This document shows, piece by piece, positions 16,601 to 24,209 of a DNA stretch of 64,000 bases. The stretch is from contig JBKPTC010000031.1 of assembly GCA_046735355.1 (NCBI GenBank), positions 1-64,000 of the forward strand, in the 5' to 3' direction. Below the pieces are notes generated by a model, which was not told the origin of the DNA, did no database searches, and saw only the letters and a list, made by a program, of their open reading frames with translations. This DNA is from DATAEU01 sp046735355. Its GTDB lineage: Bacteria; Actinomycetota; UBA4738; HRBIN12. The stretch's first letter is position 1. Each line of letters opens with the position of its first letter. The translations under genes were made by a program, and so were the position numbers.

Positions 16601-17484
16601 GGTCGATGCTTGCGGAGCTCGACCCGCGGATGGACGGAGCGATCGCCCGCTGCCACAGGATCCTGGCGATCTTCGCGAGCGACGTGCGGACCTACGGTCG
16701 GGAAGCGGAGCTCGCGATGTTCCATGCGCACCGCGCGGGAGACCGGCTTCACGAACTCGAGATTCTCCAGAACCTCGCCGACGTGGCGTCGGCGCTGAAC
16801 CATCCGATCGGGACCGCGCTCGAGGCGTGCGACACGCTCCTCGACATCGCCGGACAGGACGCCGTCGCCGGCAATGCCGTGCGCGTCATCGCCCTCGGCC
16901 CACTGCTAGCCTTCGCCGGGCGTTTCGACGAGGCCCGAGCTGCGATCCGAACGGCGCTCGACGCGTTCGAGGAGCTGGGGCTCGAGCTTTGGGCGGCGGA
17001 CAGCGGCGCCGGCGGCGCGGCCGACGTCGAATGGCTCGCCGGGGACCTTCGGGCGGCCGCCGGTTTCGCGGAGGCCGGTGTGCGAGCACTCGATGCGATG
17101 GGCGCGCACGGCTCGACCCGCCGGCACCTGGCTCGAGCCGCCCGCGTGGCGTACGCGGATGGACGCCTGCGCGACGCCGAGGAGCACGTGCGCCTCGGAC
17201 GCGAACGGGAGGCCAGATCCGCGCTCGGCGTGGACGCGATGCTCCGGGCGCGGCGCGGCGATCCGAGCGGCGAGGCTCCGCTCCGTTTCTGGCTCGACGG
17301 GTACGGCCGGATGCCCGAGGGTGAACGCCTCGAGACGATGATGGAGCTCGCCGAGGTCCTCCACCTCACCGGGAGATATGGCGAGGCGCGTACCATCGTG
17401 CGCGACGTCGTCGAACGTGCAGAGAGGCGTGGGGACGTTGCGACCCCGCGCCTCATCGCGCGCTGGATCGAGCGCTGGCGCTAG
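13606..17484 (+). CDS. BTAD/SARP-type regulator with degenerate cyclase, AAA ATPase and TPR domains
   Basis: This is a 1292-aa single polypeptide. Residues 10-95 are an OmpR-type winged helix (LLLRAGELVSRDRLIEDIWG). Residues 100-250 are the bacterial transcriptional activator (BTAD) domain. Residues 285-445 resemble a class III nucleotidyl cyclase (VLVFGVPRVHEDDARRA, RIGVDTGEVIAS), but the metal-binding aspartates are missing: the usual FCD-x-x-GST is SIHLDMR and GD-x-x-MAVFG is AGASVLVFG. A STAND-like ATPase follows, with Walker A GSPGIGKSR (502-510) and Walker B LVFVIEDLHWAE (615-626). A TPR-rich helical C-terminus runs from about 890 to 1290. It probably binds DNA and is switched by ATP and a ligand sensed through the TPR part. 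It is monocistronic with a divergent small gene upstream. Target genes are unknown. Confidence 0.85.
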   Translation: MPTAGTAADVEFRLLGPLEAAADGGAPIALGSAKPRAFLTILLLRAGELVSRDRLIEDIWGEDAPATAGHSLEVYASGIRKALGPGGAALVARSGAYVLDVERDAIDVTRFERLAAEGRVALGEGDASRALERLAAALALWRGPALADVAYESFAQAEIARLDELRLSAIEDRIEAELRLRRHAELVGELRALAAANPVRERLTGQLMLALYRTGRQAEALDVYRSARDRLADELGIDPSPELRALETAILRQADELDVPDAAGAGAAGAREAPGEDDVPHAREVRKVVSALSIHLDMRAADGGALDPERRRSVSASVSEIVSRAAERAGGHTTTKAGASVLVFGVPRVHEDDARRALVAAFAIRDGVRGAAADAASVLALDVRIGVDTGEVIASPNDQGMLDSDVVVSAGDLARAAPPDEIAIGDRTRRMLADDVVVDEAAMEGGSRPPFLVRSVSPVPRRPTPGGARSDIVDRTEELALVLGVLERARANALSHLFTILGSPGIGKSRLIDEVVGRARDSAKVLTGHCLPFGDGITFWPVAEAVREAASITDADDAGQAIEKIRALVASQPDAQMITDAIARLLGLSAEPSSAGEAQRAVRRLLETLALDRPLVFVIEDLHWAEPTLLDLLTNVVDRATDSALLVLSTARPEFLDAHPEWGARRANAASVLLEPLSADDSSELLGRLLEGSDLPSDVAQQVLAAADGNPLFIEQILSMLIDTGVLSRTDGGWRVSGIVAPIPIPPTLQSLLASRLDRLTPHEREVVQLAAVIGKEFRADDVLALAERGTGADLDDVLASLVDKEWLRRDRVARADGAYRFRHVLMQVAAYDAMPKAERSELHERLGSWLEHTAGERIAELEDLVGHHLAQAARYRLELGLDDDATRSLSDRAARRLRAAGDRAFLRGDMPGAVALLSAAADLFAPDDAERITLLPRLGTALVEIARFDDALRTLDEAWERSTAAGDIATRADTLFYRTELRSWFGTVDHDETRAYARSMLAELDPRMDGAIARCHRILAIFASDVRTYGREAELAMFHAHRAGDRLHELEILQNLADVASALNHPIGTALEACDTLLDIAGQDAVAGNAVRVIALGPLLAFAGRFDEARAAIRTALDAFEELGLELWAADSGAGGAADVEWLAGDLRAAAGFAEAGVRALDAMGAHGSTRRHLARAARVAYADGRLRDAEEHVRLGREREARSALGVDAMLRARRGDPSGEAPLRFWLDGYGRMPEGERLETMMELAEVLHLTGRYGEARTIVRDVVERAERRGDVATPRLIARWIERWR

Positions 17485-18126
17485 TCCGCGTCGGGAACTC
17501 GGCCTCGTCCGCCATGATGCCACGGGGCAACCCGGCCGACCGCAACGGTGCGAACGACGTCCTGCAATCCCACAGCCCGAGTCGAGCGAGCTACCGGTCT
17601 CCGGAGACACGTCCCGACGACGGCGCCCGCTCACGCCAACCAGCCGAACAAGCGTCCGATCGAGCAGTCCTCAAGGCGATTGGCGGAGCACCGTCCGGAG
17701 CCGATCCTCGAGCGTGCGATCAGGACGGAGGCCGTCACGCCGGTACCGCTCGGCGTCTTCGACCAACGACGCGCGCTTGGAGCGGATCAGCTCGCGGGCT
17801 GTCAGAGCGGCGCGTGTCCGGGCGTAGAAGTCTCCACCGCCGGCGGCGTCGAGCCAGACGGGGTGCTTTGCATCGCCTCGGTCGACGCGAACCGGAGACC
17901 GCACGGCGCGGCGAGCAGGCGGAGCGGGATTTCCATGGGTGATGCCGATCGCTCACACGAACGGCTGCCGCTCTCGATCGAAGAGCAGCTCCATTCGACG
18001 CGATCGCCCAAGAACGTCACGCTGAAACGTGATCACCGCGACGTTCGTTCAAAGGAGCGCAATCAGCGACGGCCAGTCGGCCACTCGTCGTTGTCGAGCG
18101 GCACCGGGCGAGCGGTGTCCGGCGTC
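17485..18126. other. Gap left of the island boundary with a possible minus-strand relic
   Basis: No intact gene is visible. On the minus strand, 17671-17949 has an open frame without a convincing start. It reads HPVWLDAAGGGDFYARTRAA, then LTARELIRSKRASLVEDAER, then YRRDGLRPDRTLEDRLRTVL, ending at 17671. Just upstream, in a different frame, is MELLFDRERQPFV. The amphipathic, charged sequence looks like a decayed protein, but I do not recognise it. It abuts the partial tRNA copy at 18127. Confidence 0.25.
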
Positions 18127-18171
18127 GTGCCCCCGGCAGGAATCGAACCTGCGACACGCGGTTTAGGAAAC
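18127..18171 (-). repeat. Partial tRNA-Arg copy: likely attachment site, left end of island
   Basis: The plus-strand text from 18127 (GTGCCCCCGGCAGG, AATCGAACCTGCG, ACACGCGGTTTAGGAAAC) repeats 38753-38796 with a single inserted base. It covers the acceptor 3' strand, T arm, variable loop, anticodon loop and part of its stem, then stops matching. The 5' half of a tRNA is absent, so it cannot be a gene. It has the same orientation as the intact tRNA, 20.6 kb away. This is what a tyrosine recombinase inserting into the tRNA 3' half leaves at the distal end. Confidence 0.75.
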
Positions 18172-18357
18172 GGCATTGCGCCGTGCGCCGCTTGCGCCGC
18201 ATCAGGCACTGCGCAACCCGAGGGGCGCTTCGAACATACGTTCGGTTTCGCTCTGACTTGCAAAAAATGCTCCACGCGCGGTGACGCGGTGCTTCCACGC
18301 GGTCGACCGACGCATCGACCGTCGCGCGGTGGAGAATGCACCGGCGTGGGCGAGACG

Positions 18358-19362
18358 ATGCTGGCGGCCCGGTTCCTGGGTGACCGGAAGGTGCGGATCG
18401 AGGACGTCGACCGTCCTCGGCCCGGCGACGGGGAGGTGCTCGTGCGCGTCGACACGTGCGCGCTCTGCGGGACCGACCGCCGGACCTGGCTCGAGGGGTC
18501 GGAGCAGATCCCGGGCCACGAGGTGTCGGGAACCGTCGCCGCGGTCGGTCGCGGCGTTCCCGAGGCGATCGCCGAGGGCGCCCGCGGGGTGGTGTATCTC
18601 GTTGCCTCGTGCGGCGGGTGCGCGGCCTGCGCGATCGGCGCGCCCAATACCTGCCTACGGAAGCGGGCGACGTACGGGTTCAGCGCGCCTGGCGGGTTCG
18701 CGGAGTACGTCGCCGTTCGCGCCGATTGCTTCCTCCCGGTGGACGAGGCGATCCCCCTCGACGCCGCGACGAGCCTGCTCGACCTCTTCGGAACCACGAC
18801 GCATGCGTTCGTCCGGGCGGGGCGCTCCGCGATCGGGTCCGTCGCGGTGATCGGATGCGGACCGATCGGCCTCGGTGCCATCGCCGTCGCCAGGAGGCTG
18901 CGCGTGCCCGTGATCCTCGGCGTCGACACGTCCGGGTACCGCCTCGACCTCGCCGCGAGGCTCGGCGCGGCGCCGCTCGACGTCGGTCTGGCCGATCGGG
19001 AGGTCTCGGCCCGTCGCGTCTCACCGGACGGCTTCGACGTGGTGATCGAGGCGGCAGGAACGACCTCGTCCCAACGAGCCGCCATCGACGCCTGCGGTCC
19101 CGGGGGCGTCGTCGTGGCGGTCGCCCACAGCGACCGGCCTCTCGAGCTCTGGACGTCGTCGGATCTCATCTCGGTCGAGCGAGCGATCGTCGGCTCCGAG
19201 TACTTCCCGCCGACCGTGTTCGCGGGGGTGCACGAGGCGCTTCGCACCGGCGCGCTCGACCCGGCGCCGATCCTGACGCACCGGTTCCCGCTCGAACGGA
19301 TCGCCGAGGCGTGCGAGACGTTCTTCGGAGGCGAGAGCGGGAAGGTGTTGGTCCGTCCGTGA
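18358..19362 (+). CDS. Zinc-dependent MDR alcohol/polyol dehydrogenase
   Basis: The protein is 334 aa from ATG 18358 (a GTG four codons earlier is possible). Catalytic zinc residues C37 (CALCGTD) and H54 (GHE) are present, as is the four-cysteine structural zinc loop (C85, C88, C91, C99). The nucleotide-binding GCGPIGLGA is at 166-174. This matches sorbitol/threonine-type medium-chain dehydrogenases that oxidise a sugar or polyol with NAD(P)+. It is the first gene of the rightward run, and its stop overlaps the GTG of the next gene. It lies 187 bases inside the left attachment site, so its promoter is within the island. The substrate is probably a sugar or cyclitol, by context only. Confidence 0.85.
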   Translation: MLAARFLGDRKVRIEDVDRPRPGDGEVLVRVDTCALCGTDRRTWLEGSEQIPGHEVSGTVAAVGRGVPEAIAEGARGVVYLVASCGGCAACAIGAPNTCLRKRATYGFSAPGGFAEYVAVRADCFLPVDEAIPLDAATSLLDLFGTTTHAFVRAGRSAIGSVAVIGCGPIGLGAIAVARRLRVPVILGVDTSGYRLDLAARLGAAPLDVGLADREVSARRVSPDGFDVVIEAAGTTSSQRAAIDACGPGGVVVAVAHSDRPLELWTSSDLISVERAIVGSEYFPPTVFAGVHEALRTGALDPAPILTHRFPLERIAEACETFFGGESGKVLVRP

Positions 19363-20357
19363 CCGATCGGTCGCTCACGGCAGCCGTCATCGGTGCCGGC
19401 CCCGTCGGCGAGATGCACGCCCGCGCGCTCGCCGCCCATCCGTCCGTACGCCTCGTCGCCGTCTGTGCGCGCTCGAAGGGGCGGGTGAACACGCTCGCCG
19501 AGCGGTACGGCGCGCGCACGGCGATCGGGATCGACGAGCTGCTCGCGGACCCGCCGGATCTCGTGTGCGTCGCGACGGGGAACTCCGAGCACGTCGAGCC
19601 GACGCTCGCCGCGATCGACGCCGGGTGCCACGTCTTCGTCGAGAAGCCCATCGCGTGGCGCCCGGAGGAGGCGAGGCGGATGGTCGCTGCGGCGGCGTCC
19701 CGGAACTCGCGCCTGGGCGTGAACCTCAACCATCGGTTCTCGGAGCCGTACGGGCGCGCGCTCGCCTACGTTCGCGACGGGCTGCTCGGGACGCCGGCCT
19801 ATCTCGCGATGCGGTTCACCGGCGACCTCTATCCCGTGCTCGGCGACCCGTACTGCATGCTCATCGAGACGCAGGGACACAGCTTCGACACCATGGAGCT
19901 GTTCGGGGGCGAGATCGAGGAGATATCGGCGTTCCTCGCGGATCCTCGCGGGCTGGGCGTGTTCACGAGCGCCGCGGTCGCCGTCCGGTTCGCGAGCGGC
20001 GCCGTCGGAACGCTCCTCGGGAGCTGGGACGCGTCGTATGACCAGCCGCAGGCCGTGACCCTCGAGGTGGCCGGAATCGACGGACGCGTTCAGGTGGACA
20101 ACATCGTGGACGCGGTCCGGATCTACCGCGCGGGCCGGGACGGATACGAGGAGTGGCGGCCCGGCATCTTCCGCACGGATCGCCGCGACTTCTGGTCGAC
20201 GATCGATCGCCACATCTTCGCCTTCGTCGATGCGCTTCTCGCCGGGGATGAACCGCCCGTGACGGGCGAGGACGGCCTCCGCGCGCTCGAGCTGACGTAC
20301 GCGACCATCCGCTCGTTCGAGGAGGGCGCTCCGGTCCGAATGGGGCGCCCCGCATGA
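19359..20357 (+). CDS. Gfo/Idh/MocA-family oxidoreductase
   Basis: The protein is 332 aa from GTG 19359, overlapping the previous stop by 4 bases (GTGA). The N-terminal Rossmann fold begins AAVIGAGPVGEMHARALAAH. The family's EKP motif is HVFVEKPIAW (residues 91-100, catalytic-region lysine K96). The C-terminal alpha/beta domain includes NLNHRFSEPYGRAL and the tract GHSFDTMELFGG. Members oxidise sugars, cyclitols or glycoside hydroxyls (often at C3) with NAD(P)+. It is tightly coupled to a dehydrogenase before and a glycosidase after, which supports a role in sugar oxidation linked to deglycosylation. Confidence 0.85.
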   Translation: MTDRSLTAAVIGAGPVGEMHARALAAHPSVRLVAVCARSKGRVNTLAERYGARTAIGIDELLADPPDLVCVATGNSEHVEPTLAAIDAGCHVFVEKPIAWRPEEARRMVAAAASRNSRLGVNLNHRFSEPYGRALAYVRDGLLGTPAYLAMRFTGDLYPVLGDPYCMLIETQGHSFDTMELFGGEIEEISAFLADPRGLGVFTSAAVAVRFASGAVGTLLGSWDASYDQPQAVTLEVAGIDGRVQVDNIVDAVRIYRAGRDGYEEWRPGIFRTDRRDFWSTIDRHIFAFVDALLAGDEPPVTGEDGLRALELTYATIRSFEEGAPVRMGRPA

Positions 20358-21625
20358 GCGCGTCGTTCCGGTGGGCCACCGGGATCGAGGACACGTTCAT
20401 CCCGCAGGAGGGGCCGGGGCGCCGGCGACTCGACGAGTACGAGCTCGTGCAGCACTACCGCTGCTGGCGCGAGGACGTAGACATCGCCGCGGACATCGGC
20501 CTCGACGCGATGCGGTACGGCATCCCGTGGTACCGGGTCGAGCCCGAGCCGGGACGATACGACTGGTCGTTCACCGACGCGGTCGTTCCCTACCTCGTGG
20601 AACGCCGGATCGAGCCCATCGTCGATCTCGTCCACTACGGCACGCCGACATGGCTGGAGGGCGAGTTCTCGAACGCCGAGTACCCCGAGCGCGTCGCCGC
20701 GTACGCGTCCGCGTTCGCCGAGCGTTACCGGGACCTCGTGCGTTGGTACACCCCGCTCAACGAGCCGTTCGTGAACGCCGAGCTCTGTGGGTACACGGGC
20801 CACTGGCCACCGTACCTGCGCGGCGACGTCGGATTCACGAAGCTCGTGCGGCAACTCGCCCGCGGGATCGTGCTGACGCAGCGGGCGTTGAAGGAAGTGC
20901 GGCCCGACGCGATCTGCGTGCACGTCGAGGCGATCGGCTACGGGACGACGGACGATCCGGCCCTCCGTGAACGACTCGACCTCGACCTGGAGCGGATGTA
21001 CGCGGCGATCGAGCTCGTGCGGGGTGGCGTCGCACCCGGCTCGACGTTGGACCGGTACCTCCGTGCCAACGGGATGGCCGAGCGCGACCTGGCCTGGTTC
21101 GCCGACCATGCCGTCGAGATCGACGTCGTCGGCGTGAACTACTACCCGTTCATGAGCGTGTGGCGTCGGTGGGTAGAGGGCGATGCCGTGCGTCAGGAGG
21201 GCGTGTGGGGGGGCGGCGAGGCCCTGGCGCGCGTCGTGCGCGACTACCACGAGCGTTACGGCCGTCCGATCTTCATCACCGAGTGCAGCCTCAACGAGGG
21301 CGCGCTGCGAGGAAGCGGCTTCGGCGTGCCGCCGTATCCCGTCGACGGTCGGGAGGGATCGCGCCGGGCCAGGTGGCTCGACGAGGCGGTGAAGACCGTC
21401 GCCGACCTTCGCGCCTGCGGGGTCCCGGTCGTCGGCTTCTGTTGGTGGCCGCTGTACGACCTCGTCAACTGGGAGTACCGCGAGGGCACCGGGCCGGTCG
21501 AGCGGTACCTCGAGCCGATGGGGCTGTACGCGCTTCGCCCGGGATCCGACGGCCGGCTGCGCCGGGAGCGCCTTCCGGTCGCCGACCGGATGGCGGAGAT
21601 CATCGCGACCCGTTCGGAGCCGTGA
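20354..21625 (+). CDS. GH1-like beta-glycosidase
   Basis: The protein is 423 aa from ATG 20354, overlapping the preceding stop by 4 bases. It is a clan A TIM-barrel glycosidase. LNEPFVNAELCGYTGHW contains the acid/base Glu in NEP (E137). PIFITECSL contains the nucleophile Glu (E310). GVNYYPF matches the conserved active-site NYY of GH1. It is somewhat shorter than the 440-480 aa of typical GH1 enzymes, and the closing W-S-x-x-DNFEW is replaced by FCWWPLYDLVNWEYREG. There is no signal peptide, so it acts in the cytoplasm on imported oligosaccharides or glycosides. Retaining beta-glucosidase, galactosidase or fucosidase activity is likely, and which one is not settled. Confidence 0.8.
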   Translation: MSASFRWATGIEDTFIPQEGPGRRRLDEYELVQHYRCWREDVDIAADIGLDAMRYGIPWYRVEPEPGRYDWSFTDAVVPYLVERRIEPIVDLVHYGTPTWLEGEFSNAEYPERVAAYASAFAERYRDLVRWYTPLNEPFVNAELCGYTGHWPPYLRGDVGFTKLVRQLARGIVLTQRALKEVRPDAICVHVEAIGYGTTDDPALRERLDLDLERMYAAIELVRGGVAPGSTLDRYLRANGMAERDLAWFADHAVEIDVVGVNYYPFMSVWRRWVEGDAVRQEGVWGGGEALARVVRDYHERYGRPIFITECSLNEGALRGSGFGVPPYPVDGREGSRRARWLDEAVKTVADLRACGVPVVGFCWWPLYDLVNWEYREGTGPVERYLEPMGLYALRPGSDGRLRRERLPVADRMAEIIATRSEP

Positions 21626-22794
21626 TCTCGGACGCGCCCGACGAGCGGCTCCGCGACCAGATCCGGCGAGCGGCGGCCGTCTTCGAGGACCGGACGGGGC
21701 GACGGCCGGACGGCGTGTGGGCGGCGCCCGGCCGCGTCAACCTCGTCGGCGAGCACACCGACTACAACGACGGGTTCGTGCTCCCGTTCGCGATCGATCG
21801 CCACGCCGTCGTCGCGATCGGGCTTGCGCGCGATCGCCGGCTGCGTCTGTGGTCGGCGCAGGAAGAGACGACGGTCGACGTCGCGGCGGAGGACGTCAGG
21901 CCCGGGATGCCGGGCGGGTGGGGGGCCTATCCGGCGGGCGTGTTCTGGGCGCTCGCCCGGGCGGGCATCGAGGTTCCGGGCTTCGACCTCGTCGTCGACG
22001 GCTCGGTCCCGATCGGGTCGGGCGTGTCCTCGAGCGCCGCGCTCGAATGCGCGGTGGGCCTCGGCCTCGCCGAGCTCGCGGGATCGGCGCCGGATCGCGT
22101 GGAACTGGCGCTCGTGGCGCAGCGCGCCGAGGTCGAGGCGGTCGGGATGCCGTGCGGCGTCATGGACCAGATGGCGTCGATGCTGTGCCGTGCCGGTCAC
22201 GGGCTCTTCCTCGACGCGCGCGATCTGTCGTTCGAGCACATCCCGCTCGAGGCTCCAGGCCTGTCGATGCTCGTCGTCGACACGCGGGTCGCACGACGGT
22301 TGACGGATGGCCGCTACGCGGAGCGCCGGGCCGAATGCGAGAGCGCGGCGGAGATCCTGCGCGTTCCGGCGTTGCGCGACGCCTCGGCCGCCGACGTCGA
22401 CGGGGCGCGTGAAGCGCTCGGACCGATCCGGTACCGACGCGCTCGCCACGTCGTGAGCGAGAACGCCCGTGTGCTCGCGGTCGTCGACGCGGCCCGGGCG
22501 GGACGGTGGGACGAGATCGGCCCGGTGCTCTCGGCGTCACACGCGTCCCTGCGGGACGACTTCGAGGTCTCGAGCCCGGAGCTCGATGCCGTCGTCGACG
22601 CGGCACAGGCGGCGGGCGCGCTCGGCGCGCGGATGACCGGCGCTGGATTCGGGGGGTCCGCGCTCGTCCTGGCGCGGGCCTCGACGGTCGAGGACGTCGT
22701 ACGCGAGATCGAGACGGGGTTCGGGCGTCGCGGGTTCGAGCGGCCGACCACCGCCGAGGTGCGGCCGGTGGACGGCGCCCGCCGCGTCCGGTGA
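21622..22794 (+). CDS. galK: Galactokinase
   Basis: The protein is 390 aa from GTG 21622, overlapping the glycosidase stop by 4 bases. It shows the galactokinase signature GRVNLVGEHTDYNDGFVLPF (37-56), the GHMP ATP loop PIGSGVSSSAALE (130-142) and the C-terminal MTGAGFGGS. It phosphorylates galactose, or a related free sugar, at C1 with ATP. No galT, galE-galT pair or phosphoglucomutase is near. Either the remaining Leloir steps are elsewhere or the kinase acts on another sugar such as L-arabinose or a galactose derivative. It is the last of four overlapping genes, and 98 bases separate it from the transport genes. Confidence 0.9.
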   Translation: MISDAPDERLRDQIRRAAAVFEDRTGRRPDGVWAAPGRVNLVGEHTDYNDGFVLPFAIDRHAVVAIGLARDRRLRLWSAQEETTVDVAAEDVRPGMPGGWGAYPAGVFWALARAGIEVPGFDLVVDGSVPIGSGVSSSAALECAVGLGLAELAGSAPDRVELALVAQRAEVEAVGMPCGVMDQMASMLCRAGHGLFLDARDLSFEHIPLEAPGLSMLVVDTRVARRLTDGRYAERRAECESAAEILRVPALRDASAADVDGAREALGPIRYRRARHVVSENARVLAVVDAARAGRWDEIGPVLSASHASLRDDFEVSSPELDAVVDAAQAAGALGARMTGAGFGGSALVLARASTVEDVVREIETGFGRRGFERPTTAEVRPVDGARRVR

Positions 22795-22865
22795 GCCGGG
22801 GGGCGCGTTCCCGGCGGCCACGCGACAACGGTCGGCTCCCGCTCGGAGCAAGGCGGGAGTATCAT

Positions 22866-22880
22866 CCGAGACCGTCTCGG
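22866..22880. promoter_or_regulatory. Inverted repeat upstream of the sugar-binding protein gene
   Basis: CCGAGA (22866-22871) and TCTCGG (22875-22880) form an inverted repeat with a 3-base centre, ending just before the ribosome-binding site of the solute-binding gene at 22893. It may be an operator half-site pair or an mRNA hairpin. Short palindromes are common at this GC content. Confidence 0.3.
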
Positions 22881-22892
22881 GAGGGGGTTCCG

Positions 22893-24182
22893 ATGTCGGG
22901 TGTTCGAACCGTCGCGGCCGCGATCGCCATCACGATGCTCGTCGCCGTCGGGTGCAGTGGCGGGGGAACCGAGAACGCGCCGGGAACGATCGTGGTGATG
23001 CTGCCGAGCGACAATCCAGGAGACATCCAGCTGCGCCGGGCGCAGGCCGAAGCGTTCATGAAGTCGCATCCGAAGATCAAGGTGCAGGTGCAGGTCATCC
23101 CGTCGGAGGGGTACAACGAGCGGGTCTTCACCAGCATCGGTGGGGGGAACGCCCCCGACATCTTCAACTCCGGCGACGTCGTGATCCCGTCGATCGTGCA
23201 GCGACACGTCGCCCTGGACCTCAACCAATTCGTCAAGAGAGACAACTACGACCTGGGGCAGTTCTACCCGCAGGTGATCCAAGGGCTGACGCTCGACAAC
23301 CAGCTCGTCGGGCTCACCGACAACTGGGACACACAGGTCATGTACTACAACCGCGATCTGTTCCAGAAGGCGGGCGTGCCGGAGCCGACGGCGGACTGGA
23401 CGTGGGACGACGTCGTGTCGGCGGCGCAGAAGATCACGTCGGGGTCCGGGGGCAGCAAGACATGGGGGCTGCTGTACGAGACGTGGTTCGCACCGCTCGA
23501 TGATCAGGTCTACTCCTTCGGGGGACAGGTGTTCAGCGACGACGGCAAGCAGTGTCTGCTCGACGAGCCGCAGAGCGTCGCGGCGCTACAATCGATCGTC
23601 GACGTGATGAAGGCCGGGTACGCGCCCCAGCCGCAGGTCTTCGAGCAGGAGGGCCAGGACCCGTTCTCGATCTTCGCTGCGGGTCACGCCGGGATGTGGA
23701 TCGGTTCCGGCCGGTGGTCGGCGTTCGACCTGCAGGGCGTGAAGGACCTGGACTGGGCGATCGCGCCGCGGCCGAACGGGCCCGATAGCCCGCGGAGCAA
23801 CTTCTTCCACCTCGCGATGTACGCGATCACCTCGGCCAGCAACGACAAGAACAACGCCTGGGAGTTCCTGAAGTACATGGTGAGCCCGGAGGGCATCACG
23901 CAGGCGTTCGAGAGCATGCAGGGTATCCCGTCGCGGCCGGCTCTCGCCGAGGATCCGAAGATCACCAACACGGATATCGTTCAGCAGCACGACGCGTTCC
24001 AGCCGTTCGTGGAGTCGCTGCCCACCGTGCGGGCGGCCCCGTTCCTCTCGAATTTCTTCGAGGTCGATGACGCGATCGGAAACGGCCTCGATCCGATGTG
24101 GCGGGGCGAGGCCGACGTCCAATCCACGGCCACGAAGGTATGCCAGCGCGTCGACGAGCTGCTGTCCGAGCAGCAGTCGTAG
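22893..24182 (+). CDS. Sugar ABC transporter solute-binding lipoprotein
   Basis: The protein is 429 aa from ATG 22893 with a GGGAGGGGG ribosome-binding site. It has a lipoprotein signal ending in LVAVGC (Cys21). The mature protein is an extracellular-solute-binding family 1 protein: GGGNAPDIFNSGDVVIPSIV, then GLTDNWDTQVMYYNRDLFQK, then PTADWTWDDVVSAAQKIT and the late ITQAFESMQGIPSRP. It binds an oligosaccharide or sugar outside the membrane and delivers it to the two permeases that follow. Spacing to the first permease is 27 bases. The aromatic-rich pocket is consistent with a sugar ligand, identity unknown. Confidence 0.9.
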   Translation: MSGVRTVAAAIAITMLVAVGCSGGGTENAPGTIVVMLPSDNPGDIQLRRAQAEAFMKSHPKIKVQVQVIPSEGYNERVFTSIGGGNAPDIFNSGDVVIPSIVQRHVALDLNQFVKRDNYDLGQFYPQVIQGLTLDNQLVGLTDNWDTQVMYYNRDLFQKAGVPEPTADWTWDDVVSAAQKITSGSGGSKTWGLLYETWFAPLDDQVYSFGGQVFSDDGKQCLLDEPQSVAALQSIVDVMKAGYAPQPQVFEQEGQDPFSIFAAGHAGMWIGSGRWSAFDLQGVKDLDWAIAPRPNGPDSPRSNFFHLAMYAITSASNDKNNAWEFLKYMVSPEGITQAFESMQGIPSRPALAEDPKITNTDIVQQHDAFQPFVESLPTVRAAPFLSNFFEVDDAIGNGLDPMWRGEADVQSTATKVCQRVDELLSEQQS

Positions 24183-24209
24183 CACCGTCCAGGCACCGGG
24201 GAGTGGTCG

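Noticed and set aside
18127..18171. A functional tRNA at 18.1 kb
   Set aside because: Homology to tRNA-Arg stops in the anticodon stem; no 5' half follows.
18063..20213. 716-codon minus-strand open frame across the left island genes
   Set aside because: Arginine/proline-rich translation, opposite the dehydrogenase and Gfo/Idh genes, which carry clear motifs.
22866..22880. LacI-type operator called with confidence
   Set aside because: The palindrome is only 6+6 bases in a high-GC context and no LacI gene is in the island; kept only as a weak feature.
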